Source: Planctomycetales bacterium (lineage in GTDB: Bacteria; Planctomycetota; Phycisphaerae; SM23-33). From it: DNA of 10,562 bases. Position numbers and translations under genes: made by a program. The DNA lies in the NCBI GenBank assembly GCA_030631125.1, contig DAOVLS010000060.1, positions 1 through 10,562 of the forward strand, in the 5' to 3' direction. This document shows positions 1-7,525 of the stretch, piece by piece. The notes under the pieces were generated by a model. That model saw only the letters and a list, made by a program, of their open reading frames with translations. It had not been told where the DNA came from and ran no database searches. Position 1 is the first letter of the stretch. Every line of letters starts with the position of its first letter.

Positions 1-1434
1 GACCCTTCCAGCCAGGTTCTCTCTGCCCTTCGCGGGGAAAATTACTTCGATGTACCTGTCGGTCAGGCCTCGGGCGCAGGCGGGCGGGGTTTTGGAATTG
101 GGCTGCTCGACGAGGGCTTCGACGGTTCGGCCTATGAATTTTTTTCGGAAGTTTTCAGCCAGTTCTCGCTCCAGTTCGGCCAATTTCGCACAGCGGGACT
201 TGACGACCTCCGGTGGGGGCGCTTCTGTTCGCCAATTCCACGCAGCCGTTCCGGGGCGGGGCGAGAAGCCGAAAATGTGAATCTTGCTGAACCCGGCCTG
301 TCGGGCCGTATCCAACGTCGCGTCAAAATCGGCCTCGGTCTCGCCGGGGAAGCCGACCACAATGTCGGTCGTGATGGCGGCATCGGTCAGTGTTTCCCGG
401 ATACGCCGAACGGCGTCGAGAAATTGCTCACGGTTATATTGTCGATTCATCCGTTTCAGGATGCGGCTCGAACCGGACTGTAGAGGCAGGTGCAGGTGCG
501 GCGCGACGGTCGAACAGTTGCCGAAGACATCGAGCAGTTCATCGGTAACGTCGCCGGGTTCCAGGCTGCTGATCCGGACGCGCCACAGGTCCGGCGTTTG
601 GGCCACCCGGCGGAGCAGTTCCGGCAGGGCGGCAGGGGCGGTCCATTTTCGCCGGACGGCGGTCGGTTGTCCGTAAGCGCCCAGAAAGACGCCGCAGAGG
701 ACGATTTCCTTATGTCCGTTGGCGACGAGGGTGGACACCTCGCGGAGGATTTCGTCGGTCGGCCTAGACCACACTCGCGACCGCAGTCGCGGGATGATGC
801 AATAGGTGCAGGCGGCGTCGCACCCGTCCTGGACCTTCACGAACGCCCGCTGATGACCGGTGAATATCTCAATCGGCGGAAGTGGTGAAAAGATATTAAT
901 CTTTTCCTTGACGTGGGGTGCTCGGTCTGTTCTAATTTGTGTAGGATAGGAATAGTCCTTGGCTGGGTGCTGAGACAGACTTGCCCTCATACATTTTTCA
1001 TACCTGACAGGCCCGGTCGGTTCATGCCTTTGGCCTTTTTGCCGATTTGGGTTGCCTGCCGATGTTAGATGCTGCTGAAGGTGGCCGGCGATGTTGTCGT
1101 GGTGTCCGAGGACGTGGATTTCACCTCGAGCGCCGGTTTGGGCTGCCACTTGGCGCAGGGTTTCGCCTTCAGCCGTTGCGTAACAACCGAGAATGAAAAT
1201 ATCGGCGTCAGGGTTTTTCCTGACGGCGCGTCGGATAGCGCGTCGGCTTTTGCCGGCTGCCGACGATGTTACACAGCAGGTGTTGATTATGACGAGGTCG
1301 GACCCCTCGACTGAGCTCGGGGCAGGCGGGTCGTCTGCGTCGCGCAGGCCCATCCGGCGCAGGAGTGCGGCAATCGCCTGCGTCTCGTACTGGTTGACTT
1401 TGCAACCGATTGTGATGGTGGTAAAATGAAGCAT
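1..1434 (-). CDS. mtaB: tRNA threonylcarbamoyladenosine methylthiotransferase MtaB (C-terminus beyond window)
   Basis: Radical-SAM, iron-sulfur enzyme that by family knowledge adds a methylthio group to N6-threonylcarbamoyladenosine at tRNA position 37. No stop occurs from the ATG at 1434 down to the window edge (478 codons). The N-terminal UPF0004 domain opens with GCKVNQYE (Cys11), a signature that separates MtaB from MiaB and RimO. INTCC (Cys53/54) and LGC (Cys84) supply the cysteines for the second cluster. The radical-SAM motif CDAACTYC gives Cys205, Cys209 and Cys212, and HLHLPLQSGS lies at 313-322. A TRAM-like RNA-binding domain begins near residue 430. AGAGG sits 6 nt before the ATG on the minus strand. 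The spacer between Cys84 and Cys205 is about 120 residues, longer than I expect for the family, and is AT-richer in part (about 890-1080). The gene is divergent from the pilus operon and probably unrelated to it functionally. Confidence 0.93.
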   Translation of the reverse strand, partial: MLHFTTITIGCKVNQYETQAIAALLRRMGLRDADDPPAPSSVEGSDLVIINTCCVTSSAAGKSRRAIRRAVRKNPDADIFILGCYATAEGETLRQVAAQTGARGEIHVLGHHDNIAGHLQQHLTSAGNPNRQKGQRHEPTGPVRYEKCMRASLSQHPAKDYSYPTQIRTDRAPHVKEKINIFSPLPPIEIFTGHQRAFVKVQDGCDAACTYCIIPRLRSRVWSRPTDEILREVSTLVANGHKEIVLCGVFLGAYGQPTAVRRKWTAPAALPELLRRVAQTPDLWRVRISSLEPGDVTDELLDVFGNCSTVAPHLHLPLQSGSSRILKRMNRQYNREQFLDAVRRIRETLTDAAITTDIVVGFPGETEADFDATLDTARQAGFSKIHIFGFSPRPGTAAWNWRTEAPPPEVVKSRCAKLAELERELAENFRKKFIGRTVEALVEQPNSKTPPACARGLTDRYIEVIFPAKGRENLAGRV

Positions 1435-1465
1435 TGCGAACCTCTGATTTTCGGCAAGGTCGGCG

Positions 1466-1546
1466 GCATATTACACTTGACGCAGCCGCCGCTGTAGCAG
1501 ATTATACTGTAGCCGCCGCAAAAGGCGACCGCTAACAATAAGAGGG
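1466..1546. promoter_or_regulatory. Divergent promoter region between mtaB and pilM, with direct repeat
   Basis: On the plus strand TTGACG (1477-1482) resembles a -35 box. It is followed after 17 nt by GATTAT (1500-1505, 4/6 match) or after 20 nt by TATACT (1503-1508, 5/6 match). On the minus strand the same spot reads a perfect TATAAT (1501-1506), though no good -35 is seen at the expected distance. AGCCGCCGC occurs at 1484-1492 and again at 1511-1519, and CTGTAG at 1492-1497 and 1507-1512, so repeats flank the shared -10 area and could be an operator. AGAGGG (1541-1546) is the ribosome binding site of the pilM-type gene, 7 nt before its ATG. These are pattern matches only; planctomycete sigma-factor preferences may differ. 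Confidence 0.4.
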
Positions 1547-1553
1547 CTGGACT

Positions 1554-3695
1554 ATGGCTTTGACTGAAAGAGTCTGGGGTATTGACATCGGTCAGTGCGC
1601 CCTGAAAGCGTTGAAACTGGTCAGCACCCAAGGGGAAATTCGCGTTGAAGCGTTCGAGATTATCGAGCACCCCCGGATACTGACCCAACTGGAGCCGGGC
1701 GAGCGGGACCAGGCCATCAATGCCGCCCTTGAGCAGTTTCTTACCCGTAACGACGTTACAGGCGCGGATGTGGTGGTTTCGATTCCGGGTCAGTCCGGCT
1801 TTACCCGCTTCGTCAAACTCCCCCCCGTGGAAGAAAAGCAGGTGCCGGAGATCGTCCGTTTCGAGGCGGAGCAGCAGATACCCTTCAGTATCGACGAGGT
1901 TATCTGGCGTTGGCAGTCCTTCCGCGACCCCGATTCGCCTGACATAGAGGTCGGCATCTTTGCGATGAAGCGTTCTGACGTGTGGGGGACGCTGAAGCGT
2001 TTCGAGGACACGGGCGTAGTCGTGGACGTCGTCCAGATGGCGCCTTTGGCGCTGTACAACTTTATGGACTTTGACGGACAGACGGCCGACGACGGCGCGA
2101 CGCTTCTGGTAGATATCGGGGCGGACAAGACCGACCTTGTGGTCGCCGATGGCCCGCGAATCTGGACGCGAACGATTCAGTTAGGGGGGAACAACTTTAC
2201 CGAAGTGCTTGTCAAGGCGTTCAAGCTGACCTTCAGCAAGGCCGAAAAACTGAAGCGCACCGCCGGTACCAGCAAATACGCCCGCCAGATTTTCCAGGCG
2301 ATGAGGCCTGTGTTCGCCGAACTTGTCCAGGAAATCCAGCGGTCCATCGGATATTACACTTCGCTGCACCGGGAGAGTCGTTTTCGTCGAGTTCTCGGTT
2401 TGGGTAACGGGTTCCGTCTGCCCGGAATCCAGAAATATCTTGAGCAGAACCTCGGTACGTCGGTAGTCCGGGTGGACGGGTATGAAAAACTTTCTCCGTC
2501 CCCGGCGGCCAACGCTCCGGTCTTTGCTGAGAATGTCCTTTCATTCGCGGCAGCTTACGGCCTGGCGCTCCAGGGGCTGGGAGTAACAAGGATTCGCACC
2601 AATCTTCTACCGGTCGAAAGCGCCCGTCGTCGGCGATGGACTCACAAGAGGCCCTTCTTTGCCGCCGCCGCCGCGACGATCCTGGTCATCCTGTCCATAA
2701 TCGCCTGGCGGGCATACGCCGACAGCAGAGCCCTTGAAGCACGGGGGCCGGGCCTGACCGCCACCAGGGATGTTGTGCAGCACTACGGCGATTTACGCGA
2801 TGAATTCAGAAAGAACAATGGGCTGGACAAGGCGGAAGAGAAGAATATCCACCGGTATAAGCAGATGATGGGGTATCGCAACTTCATGCCTACGCTGATC
2901 TGCCTGGTCAGCGACGCTGTCAGAGAAGTTGCGAGCGACCAGGGGCTGATGACCTTCGCTAACGTTGACGAACTCAACAAGAAGCCGCGGTCTGCCCGGC
3001 GGATGATAGTTGTCAATTCGCTGGATATGAAGTACATGGATGATTTATCGGGCGTAACAAAACCCGAGCAGATCAAGGCCGGATACAGCGGAGCAGTGGT
3101 AACCTCGGGGTCCGGAAGCCCAGGCAGAGGCCCAAGCAGAGGCCCAAGCAGAGGTCCGGGTGGTATGGGTATGGAAGGCGGAGGCGGAGAGCGCGGGATG
3201 GGTGGGCGTGAGCGTTTCGGTCGGCCTTCGGGAATCAAAGGGGTAAAGCCTAAAACGATTTCGGTCGTCAAAAAGCCCACCGGACAGCGGGGATACCTGC
3301 TCTACCTGGCGGGTTCCACGCCGCTACCTTACAGCGAGGCAGTGCAATTCCTCGGAAAACTCAGGCATAAACTTGGTGATTTGTCCGGTGAGTTTGAGTC
3401 TGTGGAAATAACGCTCAGTTGGTTTGACGCCACAGAGGGTAAGCCTCTCGCTGCGCCCGCCGGTACCGCTGCCGCCGCCGGCTCGACCGGATTAAGGGGT
3501 GGCGAGAGACGCGAGCAAGTCGGCGCTATGGCAAGCGATAGAAAAACAGACGATCTCTCTCTTGACCCGCTGACAGGCGAGTACGCCGGTGCTGATACAC
3601 GGTTTGTTCTCGGATGGAAAGTCGTAATCAAGGACGACGGCCTGCCAAAAGACGACCAGGCCGGATCGGCTTCAAAGGCCGGAGGTGCACGATGA
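1554..3695 (+). CDS. pilM: PilM with C-terminal PilN-like membrane domain (apparent PilM-PilN fusion)
   Basis: Residues 1-345 are an actin-like PilM, the cytoplasmic ATP-binding ring component of type IV pilus/type II secretion machines: GIDIGQCALKALKL at 9-22 (phosphate-1), VDIGADKTDL at 186-195 (phosphate-2) and GLGNGFRLPG at 282-291 (adenosine motif). PilM usually ends near residue 350. Here the chain continues with TNLLP (349-353), a basic stretch RRRRW, and a hydrophobic helix at 368-385. That is the layout of the PilN N-terminus, whose NLLP peptide is known to dock into PilM. Next come a helical region (386-440) and a mixed alpha/beta region (441-515), a Gly/Arg/Met-rich linker (about 517-560) and a second alpha/beta stretch (580-630) resembling the PilN periplasmic domain, then a polar tail. 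The 713-residue length fits PilM plus PilN plus the linker. It is first in the operon and its stop overlaps the next start (ATGA). The PilM assignment is secure; the PilN part rests on motif and layout. Confidence 0.93.
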   Translation: MALTERVWGIDIGQCALKALKLVSTQGEIRVEAFEIIEHPRILTQLEPGERDQAINAALEQFLTRNDVTGADVVVSIPGQSGFTRFVKLPPVEEKQVPEIVRFEAEQQIPFSIDEVIWRWQSFRDPDSPDIEVGIFAMKRSDVWGTLKRFEDTGVVVDVVQMAPLALYNFMDFDGQTADDGATLLVDIGADKTDLVVADGPRIWTRTIQLGGNNFTEVLVKAFKLTFSKAEKLKRTAGTSKYARQIFQAMRPVFAELVQEIQRSIGYYTSLHRESRFRRVLGLGNGFRLPGIQKYLEQNLGTSVVRVDGYEKLSPSPAANAPVFAENVLSFAAAYGLALQGLGVTRIRTNLLPVESARRRRWTHKRPFFAAAAATILVILSIIAWRAYADSRALEARGPGLTATRDVVQHYGDLRDEFRKNNGLDKAEEKNIHRYKQMMGYRNFMPTLICLVSDAVREVASDQGLMTFANVDELNKKPRSARRMIVVNSLDMKYMDDLSGVTKPEQIKAGYSGAVVTSGSGSPGRGPSRGPSRGPGGMGMEGGGGERGMGGRERFGRPSGIKGVKPKTISVVKKPTGQRGYLLYLAGSTPLPYSEAVQFLGKLRHKLGDLSGEFESVEITLSWFDATEGKPLAAPAGTAAAAGSTGLRGGERREQVGAMASDRKTDDLSLDPLTGEYAGADTRFVLGWKVVIKDDGLPKDDQAGSASKAGGAR
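3125..3160 (+). repeat. 12-bp tandem repeat inside the pilM-type gene
   Basis: Two exact copies of CAGAGGCCCAAG (3125-3136, 3137-3148) are followed by a diverged third (CAGAGGTCCGGG). They encode the GPSR repeat that opens the Gly-rich periplasmic linker. The unit is a multiple of three, so copy-number change would keep the frame. Confidence 0.85.
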
Positions 3696-5230
3696 ACTTT
3701 CTGAAAGAAAACCTGTTTCTGGTCGTTACGGCGGCGGTTGTTCTGGTAGGCGGCGTGTTATTACTTCTGGCTATCAGTTCCGGAAGCGGCCAGACCGAGG
3801 CAAACGCCGAACCATACATGTCCGAGGGGAAGGAAATTAGTTCGTTGGTGTCCGCCGGCGTCAACAAGAAAAGGGTTGACGCTGTTGTAAAACGCGTAGA
3901 GGACATGCGCATTGAGGCGAAGGAAGTAATCGAACTGTCTCTCCTGCGCAACCGTCGCGACTACAAAGTGTTGTCGTTAGATATTTCAGGCCAGACGATC
4001 CCCGCCTTCCCGGTCGATAAAGAGTTCAAGGACCGCGAGACATTGAGGAAGTTGTTTCCCGGTCAGTATCGCCTGCGTTTAGAGAAACTGCGCAAAACGC
4101 TCAAGCCGACCACTCCCCCAACGGCCGAAGAGCTGATAAACGAGGCTGCAAGGATCGCCGCCAGTATAATGCCGGCGGAAAACAAGGATCAGCCCAAGCC
4201 GACTGCGCCCCGCCCCGGCGTACGCCCCGGCGGAATGGAAGGTGGCGGACGCCCCGGCGGAATGGAAGGTGGCGGACGCCCCGGCGGAATGGAAGGTGGC
4301 GGACGCCCCGGAGGTATGGGAGGAGAGAGAGGCGGAACCACGGGACGCACGATCGGCACAGGCGTCGGGCAAACGGCAATCGAGCAGCAAGCGCTGATTA
4401 ATCAGGTTATCAATAAATCAGAGAATGGTTGGATATACACCGACCAGGCCCAGGCCGGATCGAGCGACAGAAGGTCTTTCGAAAGCGGAACGTCCGGAGA
4501 AGGCGGGGCGATGCACGAGGCTCTTCCGCGCGACAGGACGGATTATACCGACGACAGCCTGTGGTTGGCGCAAGTCGGACTGTGGGTCCAGCGGGACATT
4601 GTCGATGCGATTATAAAGACGAACGAACAGGTGCAACAAACGGCTTCGGGCGGTCAGAAAGGCGTGGCTGCGTCGGCGGTAAAGCGGCTGATGAGCATCG
4701 ATATCCGTGGATACGTCCTTAGCGCCACCGGGAGCGGCGAAGCAGCGGCGCTTCAATATCTCGAAATCGGCGGGAAAAAAAACTCCAAACCCGCACCCCG
4801 ACTGACGGGACGGTCCTGCAACGAACTATACGACGTAATCCATTATGATTTTACCGTCGTGATACCTATGCAACATCTGCTCAGGCTGCAAAAGAACCTG
4901 ATGGCGCAGAATTATCACACCGTTCTGAAGATCGACATTGCCAAGTCGGCGCAGTCGAGCGTGCACTTTTACGGTACTGATCCGGTGATGAGAGTAAGCA
5001 TTGTCGGAGAGATGCTGATGCTGACGGACTGGACTCGCGGGCGATGGGACAAGAACGCCAAGCAGTGGGACAAGAATTTTCCGCCGCTGATGCCGGAAAG
5101 AGTCCTGGAGCAGATAAGAACGATTGACGCCGGCGCTATACGCGACGAAGACAGTAAAAGACTGAAACCACTCGTAAAGGATAAGACCGGCGGCGGTGGT
5201 CGTGGCTTCGGCTACAGCGGAAGAGGTTGA
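3692..5230 (+). CDS. PilO-like single-pass inner-membrane protein
   Basis: 512 residues from the ATG at 3692. That start is chosen because GGAGGTG (3681-3687) lies just upstream, the start overlaps the previous stop by 4 bp, and the protein then begins with a short cytoplasmic tail (MNFLKEN) and one membrane helix (about 8-28). An upstream ATG at 3614 lies within the previous gene and has no such support. The rest should be periplasmic: an acidic helical region (35-175), three exact copies of RPGGMEGGG (178-204) continuing into a Gly/Arg stretch, then an alpha/beta region. Residues 377-445 (YDVIHYDFTVVIP followed by a helix HLLRLQKNL) look like the ferredoxin-like fold of PilN/PilO. PilO normally pairs with PilN to align the pilus machine, and the gene order pilM-pilN-pilO supports this role. 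It is much longer than a usual PilO (about 200 residues). Membrane topology is clear; the PilO identity is inferred from order and layout. Confidence 0.88.
   Translation: MNFLKENLFLVVTAAVVLVGGVLLLLAISSGSGQTEANAEPYMSEGKEISSLVSAGVNKKRVDAVVKRVEDMRIEAKEVIELSLLRNRRDYKVLSLDISGQTIPAFPVDKEFKDRETLRKLFPGQYRLRLEKLRKTLKPTTPPTAEELINEAARIAASIMPAENKDQPKPTAPRPGVRPGGMEGGGRPGGMEGGGRPGGMEGGGRPGGMGGERGGTTGRTIGTGVGQTAIEQQALINQVINKSENGWIYTDQAQAGSSDRRSFESGTSGEGGAMHEALPRDRTDYTDDSLWLAQVGLWVQRDIVDAIIKTNEQVQQTASGGQKGVAASAVKRLMSIDIRGYVLSATGSGEAAALQYLEIGGKKNSKPAPRLTGRSCNELYDVIHYDFTVVIPMQHLLRLQKNLMAQNYHTVLKIDIAKSAQSSVHFYGTDPVMRVSIVGEMLMLTDWTRGRWDKNAKQWDKNFPPLMPERVLEQIRTIDAGAIRDEDSKRLKPLVKDKTGGGGRGFGYSGRG
4223..4320 (+). 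repeat. Perfect 27-bp tandem repeat, three copies plus a partial
   Basis: Three identical 27-bp units (4223-4249, 4250-4276, 4277-4303) are followed by a degenerate partial unit (4304-4320). Each encodes RPGGMEGGG. Exact identity at third codon positions points to recent duplication or slippage rather than old protein-level selection alone. Copy-number change would leave the frame intact. Confidence 0.95.
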
Positions 5231-5244
5231 TGATACAGTACCGT

Positions 5245-5273
5245 CGCGCCGCAGCCGAAGGATTGCAGGCGCG
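5245..5273 (+). promoter_or_regulatory. Intercistronic hairpin
   Basis: CGCGCC (5245-5250) pairs with GGCGCG (5268-5273), and the stem continues as GCA/TGC (5251-5253 with 5264-5266) across a one-base bulge. It fills most of the 68-bp gap between the second and third operon genes and is followed by TTTGATAAAT rather than a clean T-run. It may act as a partial terminator or a processing/stability element. Function is inferred from structure only. Confidence 0.4.
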
Positions 5274-5298
5274 GTTTGATAAATGAGGAGATTTAATC

Positions 5299-7359
5299 AT
5301 GGCTCGCAAAGAAGGCGCCGGCTTAATTGAAAAGCACGTAGAGAAGATCGTCCTTGCAGTAGCGGTGGTAATACTGATAGTCGCAGGCGTGCACTGGGGT
5401 CTGAACAGTCCGCGCAGAATCGAACTGGAGATCAACGCCCCCGAAATCGGGATATCCCCAAAAGAGTACCCGCCCGATAAAGTGGACCATGCCCTGGGAA
5501 CCGCTTCGGATAAACTGAAGATTATGCTGGACAAGAAGAAGGTCGTCGTCAAATCTGTTCCGGATTATGTAGATGAGCATACTAAGATTTTTGATAATCC
5601 CTACGACGACCAGTATGTGCATATCTACGTTATTTTAGGGCCGGGGCGGGTTCCCCTGGAGCGGGGAAAAAGGACGGGAAGGACTATCGAACCGGTCAAA
5701 CTGGCCGACCTGCTCCCACTGCCTAAACCCGAAGATCCACTGGTAAAGGCCTGCCGGGAAGTCCAGGTCATACCGGCGCCGGACGGGAAAGTTAAGTACA
5801 TGGAGGTTGATGCAATCCACGGCGTGGGGGTCTTTGAGCACGGTAAGGTGCCCAAAAAGTGGCGAGAGGCCCTTAAGAAGACGTATGTACCGGCCCGGGT
5901 TGTATATGTCGCCGTTGAGACACAACGCCGCTACCGCCGTCCTGACGGTTCATGGAGCCGGCCCGAGCCTGTTTCCATGGTCGTTATGCCCGATGCTCCG
6001 ACATTACCGACGATCCCGACACCTGACGGAAAAAACCTCCTCGAAATTCAACAAAAGGTCGGTGAACTGGCCTGGATTTCAAACCAGAAATACATTCTCG
6101 AACCTCCTTACCCCGACATCATCTGGCCGAACCGGCGGATAGGAACGTGGCGGATTCGCAATCATAAACCTCGCACCCGCGTGAGCGACCTCGTGGAGCA
6201 GGACGAAGAAAAACCGGCCGGGACGGGAAGACGCATAGGAACCGAAGCCGGCGAGAGAGGCAGAAGGGAAGGTGCGGAAAGAGGCAGAAGAGAAGGTGCG
6301 GAGAGAGGCAGAAGGGAAGGCGCGGAAAGAGGCAGAGAAGGCGCAGGAAGAGGGTTGCCTGATAGACGCGATGCCGAAAGAAGAGCAGCGGAAAAACGAG
6401 CAGCCGAAAGACGGGCAGCGGAAAAACGAGCCGCCGAAAAGCGGGCCGCGCAAAAGCGGGCGGCAGAAAAGCGGGCGGCAGAAAGACGTCGTTCAAGCAC
6501 CAGTTCGGAAAGAGGGCGACGGGAAGGAGGGTCGGGAACAGGACGACGGGAAGGAGGGTCGGAAAGAGGACGACGGGAAGGAGGGTCGGAAATGGGACGA
6601 CGGGAAGGAGGGTCGGAAATGGGACGACGGGAAGGGCCGGGGAGAGGAACGGTTGATAGACGGATGGCGGAAAGACGAACAGGTCCGGATCGCAGCCCCG
6701 TCGTGATTGATGCGCCAATGGTCGTCCCGATGCCCACCATTCAGGAGCAGTTGGACAATCCCGCCGGCACCCTGGAAGCGTGGTTCCACGACACGCGTTT
6801 GGCCCAGGGTATGACCTATAGTTATCGTTTTCGCATGGTCCTTGTCAATCCGCTGCTGGGGCGTTTCAAGGATGTAACGAATGAAGCCGACGCGAAAATT
6901 CAGACGCTGAAGACGCCCTGGTCGAATTGGTCAGAATCGGTAGCAGTGAAGCGTCCGACCGAATTTTTCATGGTTGGCAGCGCTGAGCAGATGGGAACGG
7001 TGAAAGTGGAAGTGTTCACGCAGCGATGGGGCCAGCGGGTCAGCCACCTTTTCCCGGTCAGACAGGGCGAGCCTATCGGCGGGGACGTTCCTAAGGAACT
7101 GCTCCGACTGGGTACCGGCGAACTTGTCAGCACCGTCGTGAGTTTCAAGACAGGCGCTGTTGCCGTGAGTTTTGATTTCAAGAAGAAACAGCGTATTCCC
7201 GGCACGAACATCGAGCGGACGACGACGGAACTGTTGTACCTTGACACCAACGGCAGACTTCGCACGCGCACGAAGTTAGCGGATGAGTCATCGCAACGGT
7301 ACAATGACCTGCTTAACGAGGTCCGCCAGGCCGCCGAAGCCACGGCGAGTATGCGCTAA
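5299..7359 (+). CDS. Unrecognised single-pass membrane protein with long repeat linker, in the PilP position
   Basis: 686 residues; GAGGAG (5285-5290) lies 8 nt before the ATG. A short cytoplasmic tail is followed by one membrane helix (about 17-33), so the remainder should be periplasmic. Residues 60-285 form a beta-rich domain; the part RVVYVAVETQRRYR with DGSWSRPEPV resembles a fibronectin-III-like fold. Residues about 310-450 are a highly charged linker made of three repeat types: RGRREGAE, then AAEKR/AAERR (a probable single long helix, 359-398), then RREGGSE. Residues 480-600 are again beta-rich (GMTYSYRFRMVLVNPLLGRF at 504-523), also fibronectin-III-like. The C-terminus (600-686) is mixed, with a charged helical end. 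It lies between the PilO-like gene and the secretin, where pilP stands in classical operons, so it may bridge the inner-membrane complex and the secretin; no PilP lipobox is present. I do not recognise a named family. Confidence 0.88.
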   Translation: MARKEGAGLIEKHVEKIVLAVAVVILIVAGVHWGLNSPRRIELEINAPEIGISPKEYPPDKVDHALGTASDKLKIMLDKKKVVVKSVPDYVDEHTKIFDNPYDDQYVHIYVILGPGRVPLERGKRTGRTIEPVKLADLLPLPKPEDPLVKACREVQVIPAPDGKVKYMEVDAIHGVGVFEHGKVPKKWREALKKTYVPARVVYVAVETQRRYRRPDGSWSRPEPVSMVVMPDAPTLPTIPTPDGKNLLEIQQKVGELAWISNQKYILEPPYPDIIWPNRRIGTWRIRNHKPRTRVSDLVEQDEEKPAGTGRRIGTEAGERGRREGAERGRREGAERGRREGAERGREGAGRGLPDRRDAERRAAEKRAAERRAAEKRAAEKRAAQKRAAEKRAAERRRSSTSSERGRREGGSGTGRREGGSERGRREGGSEMGRREGGSEMGRREGPGRGTVDRRMAERRTGPDRSPVVIDAPMVVPMPTIQEQLDNPAGTLEAWFHDTRLAQGMTYSYRFRMVLVNPLLGRFKDVTNEADAKIQTLKTPWSNWSESVAVKRPTEFFMVGSAEQMGTVKVEVFTQRWGQRVSHLFPVRQGEPIGGDVPKELLRLGTGELVSTVVSFKTGAVAVSFDFKKKQRIPGTNIERTTTELLYLDTNGRLRTRTKLADESSQRYNDLLNEVRQAAEATASMR
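6253..6345 (+). repeat. 24-bp tandem repeat (RGRREGAE)
   Basis: Units at 6253-6276, 6277-6300 and 6301-6324 differ by only one or two bases from each other; a shortened fourth follows. They encode alternating Arg and Glu with Gly. Confidence 0.92.
6373..6492 (+). repeat. 15-bp repeat array (AAEKR/AAERR)
   Basis: About seven to eight 15-bp units encode AEKRA/AERRA with one AQKRA variant, residues 359-398 of the third operon protein. The i/i+1 charge pattern predicts a continuous alpha helix or single-alpha-helix rod about 6 nm long (40 residues at 1.5 angstrom each). Third-base variation shows this array is older or less homogenised than the flanking ones. Confidence 0.9.
6508..6639 (+). repeat. 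27-bp tandem repeat (RREGGSE), nearly five copies
   Basis: Units at 6508-6534, 6535-6561, 6562-6588 and 6589-6615 and a partial at 6616-6639 share an almost constant core GACGGGAAGGAGGGTCG, differing mainly in the first ten bases. They encode GRREGGSE/M-type repeats, a flexible basic linker. Confidence 0.93.
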
Positions 7360-7400
7360 CAGGTATTTATCGTTATGATTTAGAGCCCCTGGCAGAAAGA

Positions 7401-7482
7401 GGCCACAGAGATGCAGAGATGGGAAAAACAAGAGGTTTTTTTGATTCTGTCATTTTCTGCGATCGCTGCGTCTCTGAGGACC
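7401..7482. repeat. Degenerate short interspersed inverted-repeat element in the 3' flank of the operon
   Basis: CCACAGAGATGCAG (7403-7416) matches the reverse complement of 7466-7479 at 12 of 14 positions, giving an imperfect inverted repeat of about 77 bp. Inside it AAAAAC (7424-7429) and GTTTTT (7435-7440) form a small hairpin ending in a T-run (7436-7442), which could serve as a weak terminator for the upstream operon. The CCACAGAG...GCAGAG arm resembles a dispersed repeat family that I recall from many environmental bacterial genomes; that resemblance is from memory, not a search. The 7360-7400 stretch before it shows nothing notable. Confidence 0.5.
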
Positions 7483-7525
7483 ATTTTGTTAGATGTCGGC
7501 TACTAGAAAATAACGATAATTTTCC

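Noticed and set aside
284..888. Plus-strand open frames opposite mtaB.
   Set aside because: The minus-strand frame carries the full set of MtaB cysteine motifs; the plus-strand products show no known motif.
3614..3691. Upstream ATG extending the PilO-like protein by 26 residues.
   Set aside because: It would place 26 basic residues before the membrane helix and lies deep in the previous gene, whereas the ATG at 3692 has a GGAGGTG site and the typical 4-bp stop/start overlap.
4223..6639. CRISPR array as an explanation of the tandem repeats.
   Set aside because: The units are directly adjacent with no unique spacers and sit in frame inside genes.
6119..6740. Overlapping minus-strand and alternative-frame open frames across the repeat arrays of the third operon gene.
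   Set aside because: Tandem repeats with units divisible by three stay open in several frames; the products are low-complexity and have no start context, while the plus-strand frame joins membrane and folded domains.
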